Notes under the pieces: model-generated
The model's database searches: none
Told to the model about the DNA's origin: nothing
Seen by the model: the letters and a program-made list of their open reading frames with translations, nothing else
Assembly: GCF_963677715.1 (NCBI RefSeq)
Contig: NZ_OY782493.1
Location: 434,001 to 498,000 of the forward strand
Direction: 5' to 3'
From: an uncultured Bacteroides sp.
Lineage (GTDB): Bacteria > Bacteroidota > Bacteroidia > Bacteroidales > Bacteroidaceae
Length of the DNA stretch: 64,000 bases
Shown here: positions 9,006 through 20,422 of the stretch, in pieces
Layout of the letters: every line of letters starts with the position of its first letter
Numbering within the stretch: position 1 is the first letter of the stretch
Translations under genes and position numbers: made by a program

Positions 9006-10523
9006 ATGATGACACCACAAGACAAAGAGTTGCTTGCAAGAAAGGGTATCACGGAAATCCAGATAGCAGAACAACTAACTTGTTTCCGAAAAGGGTTTCC
9101 TTATTTGAAGTTGCATGCTGCGGCATCTCCCGAAAAGGGTATTTTAGTACCTCAAAGCGATGAAGAAAAATACTATGTTGATTCTTGGGAAAGGTATACG
9201 AGAACAGATAAAACAATAGTGAAATTTGTTCCTGCATCTGGTGCAGCCAGTCGGATGTTTAAGGATTTATTTGAGTTTTTGAGTGCTGATTATACCCAAC
9301 CAACAACTGCTTTTGAATTTGCTTTTTTTAAGCATATAGATAAATTTGCTTTTTATGATGATTTGGATGATGCTTGTTTCGGAATGGAAGAGAAACATAT
9401 ATCCGAACTTCTTTCTGAAGGCAACTTTAAGGCGGTTGTGGCCGCTTTGTTAACAGAGAAAGGCTTAAATTATGGTGCGCTTCCTAAAGGCTTGCTTAAA
9501 TTTCACCGATACGAAAATGGTGTGCGTACGCCGCTTGAAGAACATTTGGTTGAAGCGGCTTTGTATGCTACAGGTAAAGGGAATAGGGCAAATGTACACT
9601 TTACGGTATCTGCGGAGCATCGTGCACTTTTTAATGCATTAGTAAAAGAAAAAATAGCTGCTTATTCTAAAGAATATGCGGTGGAGTATAATATTACTTT
9701 TTCCGAACAGAAGCCCGGTACAGACACAATAGCCGTGGATATGAATAATGAGTTTTTTCGTGATGGCGGCAAGCTGGTGTTTCGTCCCGGAGGCCATGGA
9801 GCTTTGATTGAGAACCTTAATGATTTGGATGCGGATATTTTATTTATAAAAAACATAGATAACGTGGTGCCGGACAGGTTGAAGGCGGATACGGTACGTT
9901 ATAAAAAACTATTGGCCGGAGTTTTGATTCAGTTGCAGGAGCAAGCTTTTGAGTACCTTGAACTATTGGATAGCGGTCGGTATACCCATGAACAAGTGCT
10001 TGAGGTGTTACAGTTCTTGCAAAAGAAACTGTTTTGCAAAAATCCGGAGACAAAGAATCTGGAAGATGTGGAATTGGTTATTTATCTCCGAAACAAGCTT
10101 AACCGTCCGATGCGGGTATGCGGCATGGTAAAGAATGTAGGTGAACCCGGTGGTGGTCCGTTTCTTGCCTACAATCAGGACGGTACTATCTCGTCACAGA
10201 TACTTGAAAGTTCGCAAATAGATATGGCAGACCCGCAAAAAAAGGAGATGTTTGAACAAGGAACACACTTTAATCCGGTCGATCTGGTTTGTGCTGTCAG
10301 AGATTATAAAGGACATAAATTTGATTTAGCAAATTATGTAGATAAATCTACGGGTTTTATCTCTTATAAATCGAAAAATGGCAAAGAGCTTAAGGCATTG
10401 GAACTTCCGGGCTTGTGGAACGGCTCCATGAGCGATTGGAATACTGTTTTTGTAGAAGTTCCTCTCACTACTTTTAATCCGGTGAAGACGGTCAATGATT
10501 TATTACGAGATCAACATCAATAG
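9006..10523 (+). CDS. DUF4301 family protein
   Basis: A 505-residue cytosolic protein without signal peptide or membrane segments, of a family (DUF4301, from memory) common in Bacteroidetes and without a known function. Visible features are VPASGAASRMFKDLFEFL near residue 77, which resembles the nucleotide-binding loop of sugar-nucleotidyltransferases (GxxSRM), FRPGGHGALIENLNDLDADILFIKNIDNV near residue 260, which resembles the sugar-binding and metal regions of the same fold, and MRVCGMVKNVGEPGGGPF near residue 370. These hint at an activated-sugar or nucleotide-handling enzyme, but this is inference. The ATG-ATG pair at 9006/9009 leaves the exact start open by one codon. It is 12 bp before msrA and forms an operon with msrA and purT. 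Confidence 0.85.
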   Translation: MMTPQDKELLARKGITEIQIAEQLTCFRKGFPYLKLHAAASPEKGILVPQSDEEKYYVDSWERYTRTDKTIVKFVPASGAASRMFKDLFEFLSADYTQPTTAFEFAFFKHIDKFAFYDDLDDACFGMEEKHISELLSEGNFKAVVAALLTEKGLNYGALPKGLLKFHRYENGVRTPLEEHLVEAALYATGKGNRANVHFTVSAEHRALFNALVKEKIAAYSKEYAVEYNITFSEQKPGTDTIAVDMNNEFFRDGGKLVFRPGGHGALIENLNDLDADILFIKNIDNVVPDRLKADTVRYKKLLAGVLIQLQEQAFEYLELLDSGRYTHEQVLEVLQFLQKKLFCKNPETKNLEDVELVIYLRNKLNRPMRVCGMVKNVGEPGGGPFLAYNQDGTISSQILESSQIDMADPQKKEMFEQGTHFNPVDLVCAVRDYKGHKFDLANYVDKSTGFISYKSKNGKELKALELPGLWNGSMSDWNTVFVEVPLTTFNPVKTVNDLLRDQHQ

Positions 10524-10535
10524 TAAATAGATAAT

Positions 10536-11033
10536 ATGGAGAAGAATATAGAAACAAGCACTGCATACTTTGCCTCCGGTTGTTTTTGGGGTACAGAGTA
10601 TCATTTTATGAAACAGAAGGGAGTTATCAGTACAGCTGTAGGCTTTATGGGTGGAAGCGAAGAATATCCAACTTATCCGGAGGTTAAAACGGGCACTACC
10701 GGTCATTTAGAAACGGTGGAAGTGGTCTACAATCCGGTTGAAGTATCGTACGGAGATTTGGTGAAACTCTTTTTCGAAACACACGATTTTACGCAAACAG
10801 ACGGACAAGGGCCCGATATCGGTTCGCAATATCTTTCAGCCATATTTTATCTTTCGGAAGAACAGCTTTTGATTTCACAGAAATACATAGCTATTTTGCA
10901 GGCAAAAGGATACGACATAGCGACTTCGTTGCGCTCTGCCGGGCATTTCTGGTTGGCAGAAGATTATCATCAACAATATTATGAACATAAAGGAACTACT
11001 CCTTACTGCCATATTTATCGTAAAATATTTTAA
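10536..11033 (+). CDS. msrA: Peptide-methionine (S)-S-oxide reductase MsrA
   Basis: A 165-residue enzyme that reduces the S-epimer of methionine sulfoxide in proteins, repairing oxidative damage. The catalytic motif GCFWG is at residues 15-19 with the nucleophile Cys16, followed by GFMGG, YPTYPEVKTGTTGHLETVEVVY and the DFTQTDGQGPDIGSQYLSAI region that shapes the substrate pocket. The length is that of a stand-alone MsrA without MsrB fusion. There is no signal peptide, so it acts in the cytosol. The gene sits 12 bp after the DUF4301 gene and 15 bp before purT. Confidence 0.97.
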   Translation: MEKNIETSTAYFASGCFWGTEYHFMKQKGVISTAVGFMGGSEEYPTYPEVKTGTTGHLETVEVVYNPVEVSYGDLVKLFFETHDFTQTDGQGPDIGSQYLSAIFYLSEEQLLISQKYIAILQAKGYDIATSLRSAGHFWLAEDYHQQYYEHKGTTPYCHIYRKIF

Positions 11034-11048
11034 AGTCAACATAATAAA

Positions 11049-12215
11049 ATGAAGAAAATACTTTTGCTTGGTTCTGGCGAATTGGGAAAGGAATTTGTTA
11101 TCTCTGCCCAGCGCAAAGGACAATATATTGTTGCGTGTGATTCGTATGCCGGGGCACCTGCTATGCAGGTGGCGGACGAATATGAAGTGTTGGATATGCT
11201 GAATGGTGAGGAACTGGACCGTGTGGTAATGAAACATCAACCGGACATTATTGTGCCTGAAATTGAGGCCATTCGTACGGAACGATTGTACGCTTTTGAA
11301 AAGCAAGGCATTCAGGTGGTTCCCAGTGCGCGTGCTGTGAACTTTACTATGAATCGTAAGGCTATCCGCGATCTTGCTGCCAAAGAATTAAAACTTAAGA
11401 CGGCAAAGTACTTCTATGCTACTTCTTTTGAAGAACTAAAAGTAGCTGCTGAAAAAGTGGGATTTCCTTGTGTAGTGAAACCATTAATGTCGTCATCGGG
11501 CAAAGGTCAATCTCTGGTGAAGCATGCCGATGAATTGCAGCATGCCTGGGAGTACGGTTGTAGTGGTAGTCGTGGTGATATCCGTGAACTTATCATAGAA
11601 GAATTTATTCATTTTGACAGTGAGATAACATTGCTTACCGTAACACAGAAAAACGGCCCCACTCTTTTTTGTCCTCCCATCGGACATGTACAAAAGGGAG
11701 GCGATTACAGGGAAAGCTTTCAGCCTGCCCATATAGACTCTGCTCATCTGGCAGAGGCACAAGTGATGGCCGATCAGGTGACACGGGCGTTAACGGGATT
11801 TGGTTTATGGGGTGTAGAGTTCTTTTTGAGTCATAAAAACGGGGTTTATTTTTCCGAATTATCTCCTCGGCCGCACGATACAGGTATGGTTACACTGGCC
11901 GGAACACAGAATTTGAATGAATTTGAACTTCATTTGCGGGCTGTGCTTGGATGGCCAATACCTAGCATTAAGCAAGAAAGGGCAGGGGTGAGTGCTGTTA
12001 TTCTTTCATCTATCTCCAGCCAGAATGCTCCTCAATATCGAGGTATGGAAGAAGTGACCAAAGAGGATAATACTTATCTGCGTATCTTTGGTAAACCTTT
12101 TGCGAGAGTGAATCGGCGCATGGGAGTTATATTATGTTATGCTCCTTTGGATACTGATATGGATGCATTGCGCGATAAAGCCAAGCGTATAGCCGCTAAA
12201 GTAGAAATTTACTAA
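11049..12215 (+). CDS. purT: Formate-dependent phosphoribosylglycinamide formyltransferase (PurT)
   Basis: A 388-residue ATP-grasp enzyme that formylates glycinamide ribonucleotide with formate and ATP in purine synthesis, an alternative to the folate-dependent PurN. The N-terminal domain starts with [21 protein letters not shown]; the ATP-grasp domain has [14 protein letters not shown] near residue 150, [29 protein letters not shown] near residue 260 with metal-binding Glu residues, and an [13 protein letters not shown] end. The length is normal. It is the last gene of the DUF4301-msrA-purT unit. Formate use links it functionally to fhs at 25.3 kb, which makes formyl-THF from the same molecule, but the genes are not linked by transcription. 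Confidence 0.96.
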   Translation: MKKILLLGSGELGKEFVISAQRKGQYIVACDSYAGAPAMQVADEYEVLDMLNGEELDRVVMKHQPDIIVPEIEAIRTERLYAFEKQGIQVVPSARAVNFTMNRKAIRDLAAKELKLKTAKYFYATSFEELKVAAEKVGFPCVVKPLMSSSGKGQSLVKHADELQHAWEYGCSGSRGDIRELIIEEFIHFDSEITLLTVTQKNGPTLFCPPIGHVQKGGDYRESFQPAHIDSAHLAEAQVMADQVTRALTGFGLWGVEFFLSHKNGVYFSELSPRPHDTGMVTLAGTQNLNEFELHLRAVLGWPIPSIKQERAGVSAVILSSISSQNAPQYRGMEEVTKEDNTYLRIFGKPFARVNRRMGVILCYAPLDTDMDALRDKAKRIAAKVEIY

Positions 12216-12237
12216 TCAGAAATCATTTTTTTTGAAT

Positions 12238-12302
12238 TTCGATGAGCTTCAATGTTCTCTTATAAGGTTCTTCATGTTTTCTGATGAGGCTCATCGAAGA
12301 AC
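12238..12302. repeat. Overlapping inverted repeats upstream of the ATP synthase operon
   Basis: TTCGATGAGC at 12238-12247 is exactly inverted at 12289-12298 (GCTCATCGAA). A second pair, GTTCTTC at 12267-12273 and GAAGAAC at 12296-12302, shares the right arm, so two mutually exclusive hairpins are possible. The region lies just after purT and 125 bp before the atp -7 box; it could be a purT terminator (no clear T-tract follows) or a regulatory site. Confidence 0.4.
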
Positions 12303-12426
12303 GTGAAGAGCCTTACTGTTTCAATCTTATCATAACAATTTGGTCTAAATGTCTTTAAAACAGGACTAATGAATGTTATCTAAAGACAAAATACAGTAAA
12401 CAGGAATAATGGCACGTTTTTGTTTC

Positions 12427-12434
12427 TATATTTG
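12427..12434 (+). promoter_or_regulatory. -7 box of the ATP synthase operon promoter
   Basis: TATATTTG matches TAnnTTTG perfectly and is 75 bp before the atpD ATG. A clean -33 box is not visible at 19-21 bp upstream. A leader of about 68 nt is inferred. It is the only such box between purT and atpD that I found. Confidence 0.5.
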
Positions 12435-12463
12435 CAAAGTTGTTTGTTTAACTACTCTTGTGA

Positions 12464-14026
<1,563 letters not shown>

Positions 14027-14092
14027 TCGATAAAAATAAGACTTGTTTGTTATCGAAAAGCAAATAATGTAATGCTAAATCAATAAATAATA

Positions 14093-14332
14093 ATGGATCT
14101 TCATTTAAATATAGTATCACCCGAAAAACAATTGTTTGACGGAAATGTGAGTAGTGTTACTCTTCCGGGTTCAATCGGCGTATTCACTATATTACCTCAG
14201 CATGCGCCTATTGTTTCTTCGTTGATAAAAGGAGAACTTATCTATGTGGTAGATGCCGAGGAGCATAAATTGGATATTCAAGGTGGCTTTATAGAGCTAA
14301 GTAACGGAACTGTTTCTGTTTGTATATCATGA
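14093..14332 (+). CDS. atpC: F1Fo ATP synthase subunit epsilon, short form
   Basis: A 79-residue subunit matching only the N-terminal beta-sandwich of epsilon: LHLNIVSPEKQLFDGNVSSVTLPGSIGVFTILPQHAPIVSSL. The C-terminal two-helix domain, which in Escherichia coli inserts into F1 and inhibits ATP hydrolysis, is absent; the E. coli protein is about 139 residues. The stop is followed by the next gene after 13 bp with no sign of a frameshift remnant, so the short form appears natural. It would couple gamma to the c-ring but not act as an inhibitor. Confidence 0.93.
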   Translation: MDLHLNIVSPEKQLFDGNVSSVTLPGSIGVFTILPQHAPIVSSLIKGELIYVVDAEEHKLDIQGGFIELSNGTVSVCIS

Positions 14333-14345
14333 ATAATAAAAAGGA

Positions 14346-14771
14346 ATGAACCTCAGTAAAACGAAAAAAAACTTTTTTATCTCTCTTGGTTTAGTTACTA
14401 TACTAACAAGTTTGGTGTTTGCTTTTGTCTTTTTGTTTCTTTTGCCGGAGCACTATTTTGATTGGTGCCCTTTCATACCTGCTTATTTTGTTACACTTGG
14501 TGTAATTAGTATATATGTATTTGATATTACAAGGAGGCGTGCTCCTAAAATTTTAATTCAGGTATATCTGACAGTTAAAACGGTAAAATTTCTGTTGTCG
14601 ATTGTAGTACTGCTCATTTATGGTATGGTGGTGAAGATTGACATTGTGGAGTTTTTACTAACATTTATGGTATTCTATTTGATTTATCTGATATTTGAGA
14701 CATGGTTCTTTTTTCTGTATGAATTGAACCGAAAAAGAAAAAGAGAACATGAAAAAGAGGAAAATAAATAA
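14346..14771 (+). CDS. Small membrane protein in the atp operon, AtpI-like in position
   Basis: A 141-residue protein with four predicted membrane segments (about 11-34, 42-59, 72-95, 97-120) and a strongly basic and acidic tail (ELNRKRKREHEKEENK). It sits between the epsilon and a-subunit genes and overlaps atpB by 23 bp, so translation is probably coupled. In many bacteria an AtpI or Atp-associated small membrane protein precedes atpB and helps c-ring assembly or ion supply; this protein has the same position and size, but I see no sequence motif that proves homology. The call rests on context and topology. Confidence 0.6.
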   Translation: MNLSKTKKNFFISLGLVTILTSLVFAFVFLFLLPEHYFDWCPFIPAYFVTLGVISIYVFDITRRRAPKILIQVYLTVKTVKFLLSIVVLLIYGMVVKIDIVEFLLTFMVFYLIYLIFETWFFFLYELNRKRKREHEKEENK

Positions 14772-15837
14772 GATACTTGTTGTTATCTTTCTTTTGTTTA
14801 ATATATCTACTCTTCCGGCTTTTGCACAAAGCGAGAAGGAGGGGCATGTGGATGTAAAAGGCATTGTTTTTGGTCATATTGGCGATGCCTACGAATGGCA
14901 TATCACTACTTGGGGTGATACGAAAATAAGTATCCCCTTGCCTGTTATTGTTTATAGTCAGTTTAGCGGTTGGCATACGTTTCTTTCGACCAGACTGGAA
15001 GAGAATAATGGTACTTATGAAGGATTTTACATTGCTCCGCCGGATAGCAAATACGAGGGCAAAATAGTAGAACTTGGTGCTAATGGTAAAGAGCTAAAGC
15101 CGTTTGATATCTCTATTACAAAAGTAACGCTGGGTTTGTTTATCAATTGCATCTTGTTAATATGTATTGTTTTAGGAGTAGCCAGATGGTATAACCATAA
15201 ACCTCAGAGCGCCGCTGCTCCGGGTGGGTTCGTTGGTTTTATGGAGATGTTTATAATGATGGTAAATGATGATATAATAAAGAGTTGCCTAGGGCCCAAG
15301 TATAAAAAATTTGCACCTTATCTGTTAACGGCATTTTTCTTTATCTTTATTAATAACCTGATGGGGTTGATCCCTATCTTTCCGGGCGGAGTAAATATTA
15401 CAGGAAATATAGCAATTACGTTTGTGCTGGCATTAATTACTTTTTTACTTGTCAATCTGTCCGGTACCCGTACCTATTGGAAGGAAATTTTCTGGCCGGA
15501 TGTGCCTTGGTGGCTTAATGCTCCTATACCCATGATGCCTTTCATAGAAATTATCGGCATTTTCACAAAGCCTTTTGCATTAATGATACGTCTCTTTGCC
15601 AATATGCTTGCCGGTCATATGGCCATAGTGGTATTGACTTGTCTTATTTTTATTTCAGCAAGTATGGGACCTACTATTAATGGAACTTTGACTGTTGCTT
15701 CAGTGCTATTTAATATATTTATGAATATATTGGAGGTGTTGATTGCATTTATTCAAGCTTACGTTTTCACAATGCTTTCTGCCCTATTTATAGGATTGTC
15801 CCAAGTGGAGCATAAGGTAAAAGAGAATAAAGCATAA
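14749..15837 (+). CDS. atpB: F1Fo ATP synthase subunit a
   Basis: A 362-residue Fo subunit forming the proton half-channels beside the c-ring. It starts with a signal-peptide-like segment (KILVVIFLLFNISTLPAFAQ) and an extra domain of about 90 residues facing the periplasm before the first core helix, a longer N-terminus than the 271-residue E. coli protein. Core features are NNLMGLIPIFPGG near residue 200, the essential arginine in FALMIRLFANMLAGH near residue 280, and the final helix ending in LSALFIGLSQVEHK. The ATG is 23 bp inside the preceding gene. Confidence 0.95.
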   Translation: MKKRKINKILVVIFLLFNISTLPAFAQSEKEGHVDVKGIVFGHIGDAYEWHITTWGDTKISIPLPVIVYSQFSGWHTFLSTRLEENNGTYEGFYIAPPDSKYEGKIVELGANGKELKPFDISITKVTLGLFINCILLICIVLGVARWYNHKPQSAAAPGGFVGFMEMFIMMVNDDIIKSCLGPKYKKFAPYLLTAFFFIFINNLMGLIPIFPGGVNITGNIAITFVLALITFLLVNLSGTRTYWKEIFWPDVPWWLNAPIPMMPFIEIIGIFTKPFALMIRLFANMLAGHMAIVVLTCLIFISASMGPTINGTLTVASVLFNIFMNILEVLIAFIQAYVFTMLSALFIGLSQVEHKVKENKA

Positions 15838-15884
15838 CTGTTTTTATATAGAATATAAATTTGTACATTAAATAATAATTTTAA

Positions 15885-16154
<270 letters not shown>

Positions 16155-16166
16155 AGATAAAAGGTT

Positions 16167-16667
16167 ATGTCATTATTAATACCCGATAGTGGACTTATAT
16201 TCTGGATGCTTCTCTCTTTCGGTATTGTATTTATTCTATTGGCAAAATATGGTTTCCCTGTTATTGTTAAAATGGTCGAAGAGCGTAAAGTGTACATTGA
16301 CCAGTCTCTTCAGGTAGCCAGAGATGCCAATGAACAATTAGCCAAACTCAAAAGCGAGAGTGACATTATTTTGGCTAATGCTAATAAAGAACAAGGACGA
16401 ATTCTGAAAGAAGCTATGCTTGAGCGCGATAAGATTATTTATGATGCCCGGAAACAAGCTGAAATAGCTGCTCAAAAAGAATTGGATGATGTAAAAGAAC
16501 AAATTCGTCTGGAAAAAGAAGAGGCTATTAGAGACGTTCGTCGTCAGATAGCGGTACTATCTGTTAATATAGCAGAGAAGGTTATCCGTAAGACGATGCA
16601 GACAGAAAAAGAGCAAATGGAAATTATTGATCGTATGTTAGATGAAGCTTTGGCTTCTAGATCATAA
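16167..16667 (+). CDS. atpF: F1Fo ATP synthase subunit b
   Basis: A 166-residue peripheral stalk subunit: one N-terminal membrane helix ([26 protein letters not shown]) followed by a long charged coiled coil rich in Glu, Lys, Ala and Arg to the end. The length and topology fit subunit b; two copies would dimerise and hold F1 in place through delta. The gene is 12 bp after atpE and 10 bp before the atpH start. Confidence 0.95.
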   Translation: MSLLIPDSGLIFWMLLSFGIVFILLAKYGFPVIVKMVEERKVYIDQSLQVARDANEQLAKLKSESDIILANANKEQGRILKEAMLERDKIIYDARKQAEIAAQKELDDVKEQIRLEKEEAIRDVRRQIAVLSVNIAEKVIRKTMQTEKEQMEIIDRMLDEALASRS

Positions 16668-16677
16668 AAAAGGTAGT

Positions 16678-17238
16678 ATGGAAGTAGGTATAATTTCAAT
16701 GCGATATGCGAAGGCACTAATTGCTTATGCAAAAGAAAAAGGTGTAGAAAAACGCTTATATAAAGAAATCTCTACGCTGGTCCGTAATTTCGAATTGTAC
16801 CCGAGACTCAGAAAAGCGTTGGATAATCCGATTCTTCTGTCTGAAGATAAATTAAAACTTATTTGTTCGGCAGTAAATGAAGAAGGAGAGGTCAGCGATG
16901 AATTTATTTGTTTTATACGTCTTGTTCTGAGAAAACGTAGAGAAACGTACTTGCATTTTATGTGTTTAATGTATCTGGACTTATATAGGAAGATGAAACA
17001 TATAGGTGTTGGGAAACTGATTACTGCAGTGCCGGTAGACGAAGAGACCAGAACAAGAATAAAAAGTACTGCTGCTCAGCGTTTACATGCACGTATGGAA
17101 CTGGAAACATTGGTCGACCCTTCTATTGAAGGAGGTTTTATTTTTGATATAAACGGCTATCGTTTAGATGCCAGTATCGTCACCCAGTTGAAAAAAATAA
17201 AGGGACAGTTCATCGATAAGAATAGAAGAATTGTGTAA
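16678..17238 (+). CDS. atpH: F1Fo ATP synthase subunit delta
   Basis: A 186-residue stator subunit that joins the b dimer to the top of F1. The start MEVGIISMRYAKALIAYAKEKGVEKRLYKEI is the usual delta/OSCP start, and the end LVDPSIEGGFIFDINGYRLDASIVTQLKKI is the conserved C-terminal signature. An in-frame ATG at 16642 would place 12 extra residues inside atpF; the ATG at 16678 is preferred because it begins exactly at the conserved N-terminus. Confidence 0.95.
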   Translation: MEVGIISMRYAKALIAYAKEKGVEKRLYKEISTLVRNFELYPRLRKALDNPILLSEDKLKLICSAVNEEGEVSDEFICFIRLVLRKRRETYLHFMCLMYLDLYRKMKHIGVGKLITAVPVDEETRTRIKSTAAQRLHARMELETLVDPSIEGGFIFDINGYRLDASIVTQLKKIKGQFIDKNRRIV

Positions 17239-17280
17239 GTTTTAGTGATGTGAAAGAGATGTAAAAAATAAAAAGAAAAT

Positions 17281-18867
17281 ATGTCGGAAAATATAAGAGT
17301 AAGTGAAGTTTCGGATGTGCTGCTAAAGCAACTTGAAGGCATTGAAACCCGCATACAGCTTGATGAGATAGGCACTGTGTTGCAAGTAAGTGATGGTGTA
17401 GCCCGTATATATGGATTGAATAATGCTGAAGCTAATGAGTTGCTTGAGTTCGATAATGGCATTAAAGCCATTGTGATGAATCTTGAGGAAGACAATGTTG
17501 GTGCTGTGTTACTTGGTCAGACTGATAAAATTAAAGAGGGGTTTACCGTAAAAAGAACAGGGCGAATTGCTTCTATAATGGTAGGCGAAAGTATGTTGGG
17601 ACGTGTCATAGATCCTTTGGGCGAACCTCTTGACGGTAAAGGGCGTATTAGTGGCGAATTATGCGAGATGCCGCTTGAAAGAAAAGCTCCCGGGGTTATT
17701 TTTCGTCAACCGGTAAATGAACCTTTGCAAACGGGTTTGAAATCGGTGGATGCCATGATTCCAATCGGCCGCGGACAACGTGAGCTAATTATTGGAGATA
17801 GGCAGACCGGAAAAACGGCTATTGCTATTGATACGATATTAAACCAAAAGACTAATTTTGAAGCAGGTGATCCTGTATATTGCATATACGTTGCTATTGG
17901 TCAAAAAGGTTCAACTGTTGCTACTATTGTAAATACTTTGCGCGAACGCGGTGCTATGGCATATACTACTGTGGTGGCTGCTACTGCCGGAGATCCGGCT
18001 GCATTGCAATACTTTGCACCGTTTGCTGGTGCGGCTATCGGCGAATATTTTCGTGATACCGGCCGGCATGCTTTGGTTATTTACGATGATTTATCCAAAC
18101 AGGCAGTAGCCTATCGTGAGGTATCGTTGATTCTTCGTCGTCCTTCGGGGCGTGAAGCTTACCCGGGTGATATCTTCTATTTGCACTCTCGTTTGTTAGA
18201 ACGTGCTGCTAAAATCATTACTCAGGAAGAGGTAGCTTGCCAAATGAATGATTTGCCTATAAGTTTGAGAGGCAAGATAAAGGGAGGTGGGTCACTAACT
18301 GCATTACCTATTATTGAAACTCAGGCTGGTGACGTTTCGGCTTATATACCTACTAATGTGATTTCAATCACGGATGGTCAGATCTTTTTGGATACCGATT
18401 TATTTAACCAAGGCAATCGTCCGGCTATTAATGTAGGTATATCTGTTTCTCGTGTTGGAGGTAATGCGCAGATCAAAGCAATGAAGAAAGTGGCAGGTAC
18501 ACTAAAGATAGATCAAGCTCAGTTTAGAGAATTAGAAGCTTTTTCTAAGTTTAGTGGTGATATGGATCCTGTGACTGCCAGTTCTATTGATAAAGGTCAG
18601 AAAAACACTCGTTTATTGGTTCAACCTCAATATTCTCCTATGCCTGTTGAAAAGCAAATTGCCATTTTATATTGCGGTACACACGGGTTGTTGAAGAATG
18701 TTCCGCTTGATAAAGTACATGATTTTGAGCAGAACTTTTTGAAATCGTTAGAGTTAAATCATCAAACGGATGTGCTTGATATTCTGAAGAGCGGTGTCAT
18801 TAATAATGAAGTATCAAAATTGATTGAAGAAACAGCTGAGATGATTGCCAAGCAGTTCTTGGTTTGA
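17281..18867 (+). CDS. atpA: F1Fo ATP synthase subunit alpha
   Basis: A 528-residue non-catalytic nucleotide-binding subunit of F1. Visible motifs are the P-loop [11 protein letters not shown] near residue 177, the VGQKGSTVA-type segment ([13 protein letters not shown]) near 205, [30 protein letters not shown] near 270 and the family signature [17 protein letters not shown] near 380. Length is normal. It is 42 bp after atpH and is followed by a 107-bp AT-rich gap before atpG. Confidence 0.97.
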   Translation: MSENIRVSEVSDVLLKQLEGIETRIQLDEIGTVLQVSDGVARIYGLNNAEANELLEFDNGIKAIVMNLEEDNVGAVLLGQTDKIKEGFTVKRTGRIASIMVGESMLGRVIDPLGEPLDGKGRISGELCEMPLERKAPGVIFRQPVNEPLQTGLKSVDAMIPIGRGQRELIIGDRQTGKTAIAIDTILNQKTNFEAGDPVYCIYVAIGQKGSTVATIVNTLRERGAMAYTTVVAATAGDPAALQYFAPFAGAAIGEYFRDTGRHALVIYDDLSKQAVAYREVSLILRRPSGREAYPGDIFYLHSRLLERAAKIITQEEVACQMNDLPISLRGKIKGGGSLTALPIIETQAGDVSAYIPTNVISITDGQIFLDTDLFNQGNRPAINVGISVSRVGGNAQIKAMKKVAGTLKIDQAQFRELEAFSKFSGDMDPVTASSIDKGQKNTRLLVQPQYSPMPVEKQIAILYCGTHGLLKNVPLDKVHDFEQNFLKSLELNHQTDVLDILKSGVINNEVSKLIEETAEMIAKQFLV

Positions 18868-18974
18868 TTTATAATATATTAAATTAAGAGTTTATGCCGA
18901 ATGATGCAACTGTGTGTTTTTTAATGACTGGATTCTTAATCTATATAATGTTTAACTAATAAGAAATATAAATC

Positions 18975-19859
18975 GTGGCTTCATTAAAAGAGATAAAAAG
19001 TAGAATTGGCTCTGTCAGAAGTACTCGGCAAATTACATCGGCGATGAAAATGGTGGCTTCTGCAAAGCTGCACAAAGCACAGGGAGCCATTGAGAGTATG
19101 TTGCCTTACCAGACGAAGTTAAATGCAATTCTAACGAATCTGTTAAGCACCTATTCTACAGTCGAATCGCCTTATGTTGTTAAAAGACCAGTAAACCGGG
19201 TGGCTATTGTCGTTTTTTCATCTAACAGTTCTTTGTGTGGGGCTTTTAATGCTAATGTTGCCAAGCAACTAGCACAAAAGATAGAAAGTTATGCCGGTCT
19301 CGGGCAGGAGAACATACTTATTTTTCCTATTGGTAAGAAGATAGAGGAGGCTGTAAAGAAGATGAATTACAAAGTACAAGGTAGCTTTCAACATATGGCC
19401 GATAAGCCTTCGTATGAAGAAACCTCTGCATTGGCTACTCAGTTGATGGATCTCTTTGCCTCTAAAGAAATCGATAAGGTAGAATTAATTTATCACCATT
19501 TCAAATCGGTTAGTAGTCATGCCCTTATATCAACCGATTATTTGCCGATAGACTTGACCGTTAACAAAGCAGATGCAAATGATAAAAAGGCTCAAAAGAA
19601 GATAAGAATAGATTATATAATCGAGCCCTCTCTGGAAGAGTTCATTACCGAATTGCTTCCTAAAGTACTTTGCTTACAGATCTTTACGGCTTTACTTGAT
19701 TCGAATGCATCCGAACATGCTGCTCGTATGATGGCTATGCAGATAGCTACAGACAATGCCAATGAGTTGATTCAGGATTTAACTAAACAGTATAATAAAT
19801 CTCGCCAGCAGGCTATAACGAATGAATTGCTTGATATTATAGGTGGCAGCATGAAGTAA
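18975..19859 (+). CDS. atpG: F1Fo ATP synthase subunit gamma
   Basis: A 294-residue central shaft subunit. The N-terminal helix MASLKEIKSRIGSVRSTRQITSAMKMVASAKLHKAQ and the C-terminal helix ending ARMMAMQIATDNANELIQDLTKQYNKSRQQAITNELLDIIGG are the coiled-coil segments that rotate inside alpha3beta3, and both are fully conserved in pattern. The start codon is GTG at 18975, since no ATG precedes the conserved N-terminus. It is the last gene of the operon; 13 bp separate its stop from the end of a convergent gene. Confidence 0.96.
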   Translation: MASLKEIKSRIGSVRSTRQITSAMKMVASAKLHKAQGAIESMLPYQTKLNAILTNLLSTYSTVESPYVVKRPVNRVAIVVFSSNSSLCGAFNANVAKQLAQKIESYAGLGQENILIFPIGKKIEEAVKKMNYKVQGSFQHMADKPSYEETSALATQLMDLFASKEIDKVELIYHHFKSVSSHALISTDYLPIDLTVNKADANDKKAQKKIRIDYIIEPSLEEFITELLPKVLCLQIFTALLDSNASEHAARMMAMQIATDNANELIQDLTKQYNKSRQQAITNELLDIIGGSMK

Positions 19860-19872
19860 TAATGGATAGATC

Positions 19873-20409
19873 TTAATAGAGATAAGGATTATATCCTCCC
19901 CGTTGTACTTCTACGTGAACGCCGAAATGATCATTCACTTTTAATTCCATTCCTGCCTTGAATTCGTTTTTGTTCCAGGGGAATAGATTTGTTCCGGGCA
20001 GTTTACTGCCATCCGGTGCGTATTGTCCGTAAAGATTCAGCTTTAATTTATCGTTTAGCTTAATAGTACCCATTCCGAGGTCTTGTGCGGGGAAAGAGGA
20101 ATAGGGGGAGTCGTATGCATATACCAATGAGGGAAGTGCATCGGGCGTAGCTCTGGTGAATACCCATTGAGACGGACGGTTTATTGATTCGAGTAAATTT
20201 TCCATACTGGGAGTTGTTTTCAGCAGATCGGTGAATGATGGTAATGGATGTACAGGCATTGCATATAAGTTCACATCCAGCAGAAAATCGCCAAATCGTG
20301 TACTCTTGTTTATATTCATGTTTGTTATACTATCCGATGTAATTTCGGATTGTGCTTGTGCGATTGCCGATAAAGCAATCATAGCAATGAGCAGTATTGA
20401 TTTCTTCAT
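19873..20409 (-). CDS. Small secreted protein of unknown function, third gene of the two-component operon
   Basis: A 178-residue protein with a clear signal peptide (MKKSILLIAMIALSAIAQAQ, cleavage after residue 20). The mature part of about 158 residues has no motif I recognise; it contains LNLYGQYAPDG, FKAGMELKVNDHFGVHVEVQRGG, whose alternating pattern near the end resembles outer-membrane or surface beta-strands. It starts 13 bp after the response regulator gene on the same strand and is probably co-transcribed. A role as a regulated periplasmic or surface partner of the sensor is possible but only inferred from position. Confidence 0.7.
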   Translation of the reverse strand: MKKSILLIAMIALSAIAQAQSEITSDSITNMNINKSTRFGDFLLDVNLYAMPVHPLPSFTDLLKTTPSMENLLESINRPSQWVFTRATPDALPSLVYAYDSPYSSFPAQDLGMGTIKLNDKLKLNLYGQYAPDGSKLPGTNLFPWNKNEFKAGMELKVNDHFGVHVEVQRGGYNPYLY

Positions 20410-20422
20410 GACTTATCTGTTT

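Noticed and set aside
16642-16677. Upstream start for atpH inside atpF
   Set aside because: The ATG at 16678 begins at the conserved delta N-terminus; the extra 12 residues are only the atpF end read in another frame.
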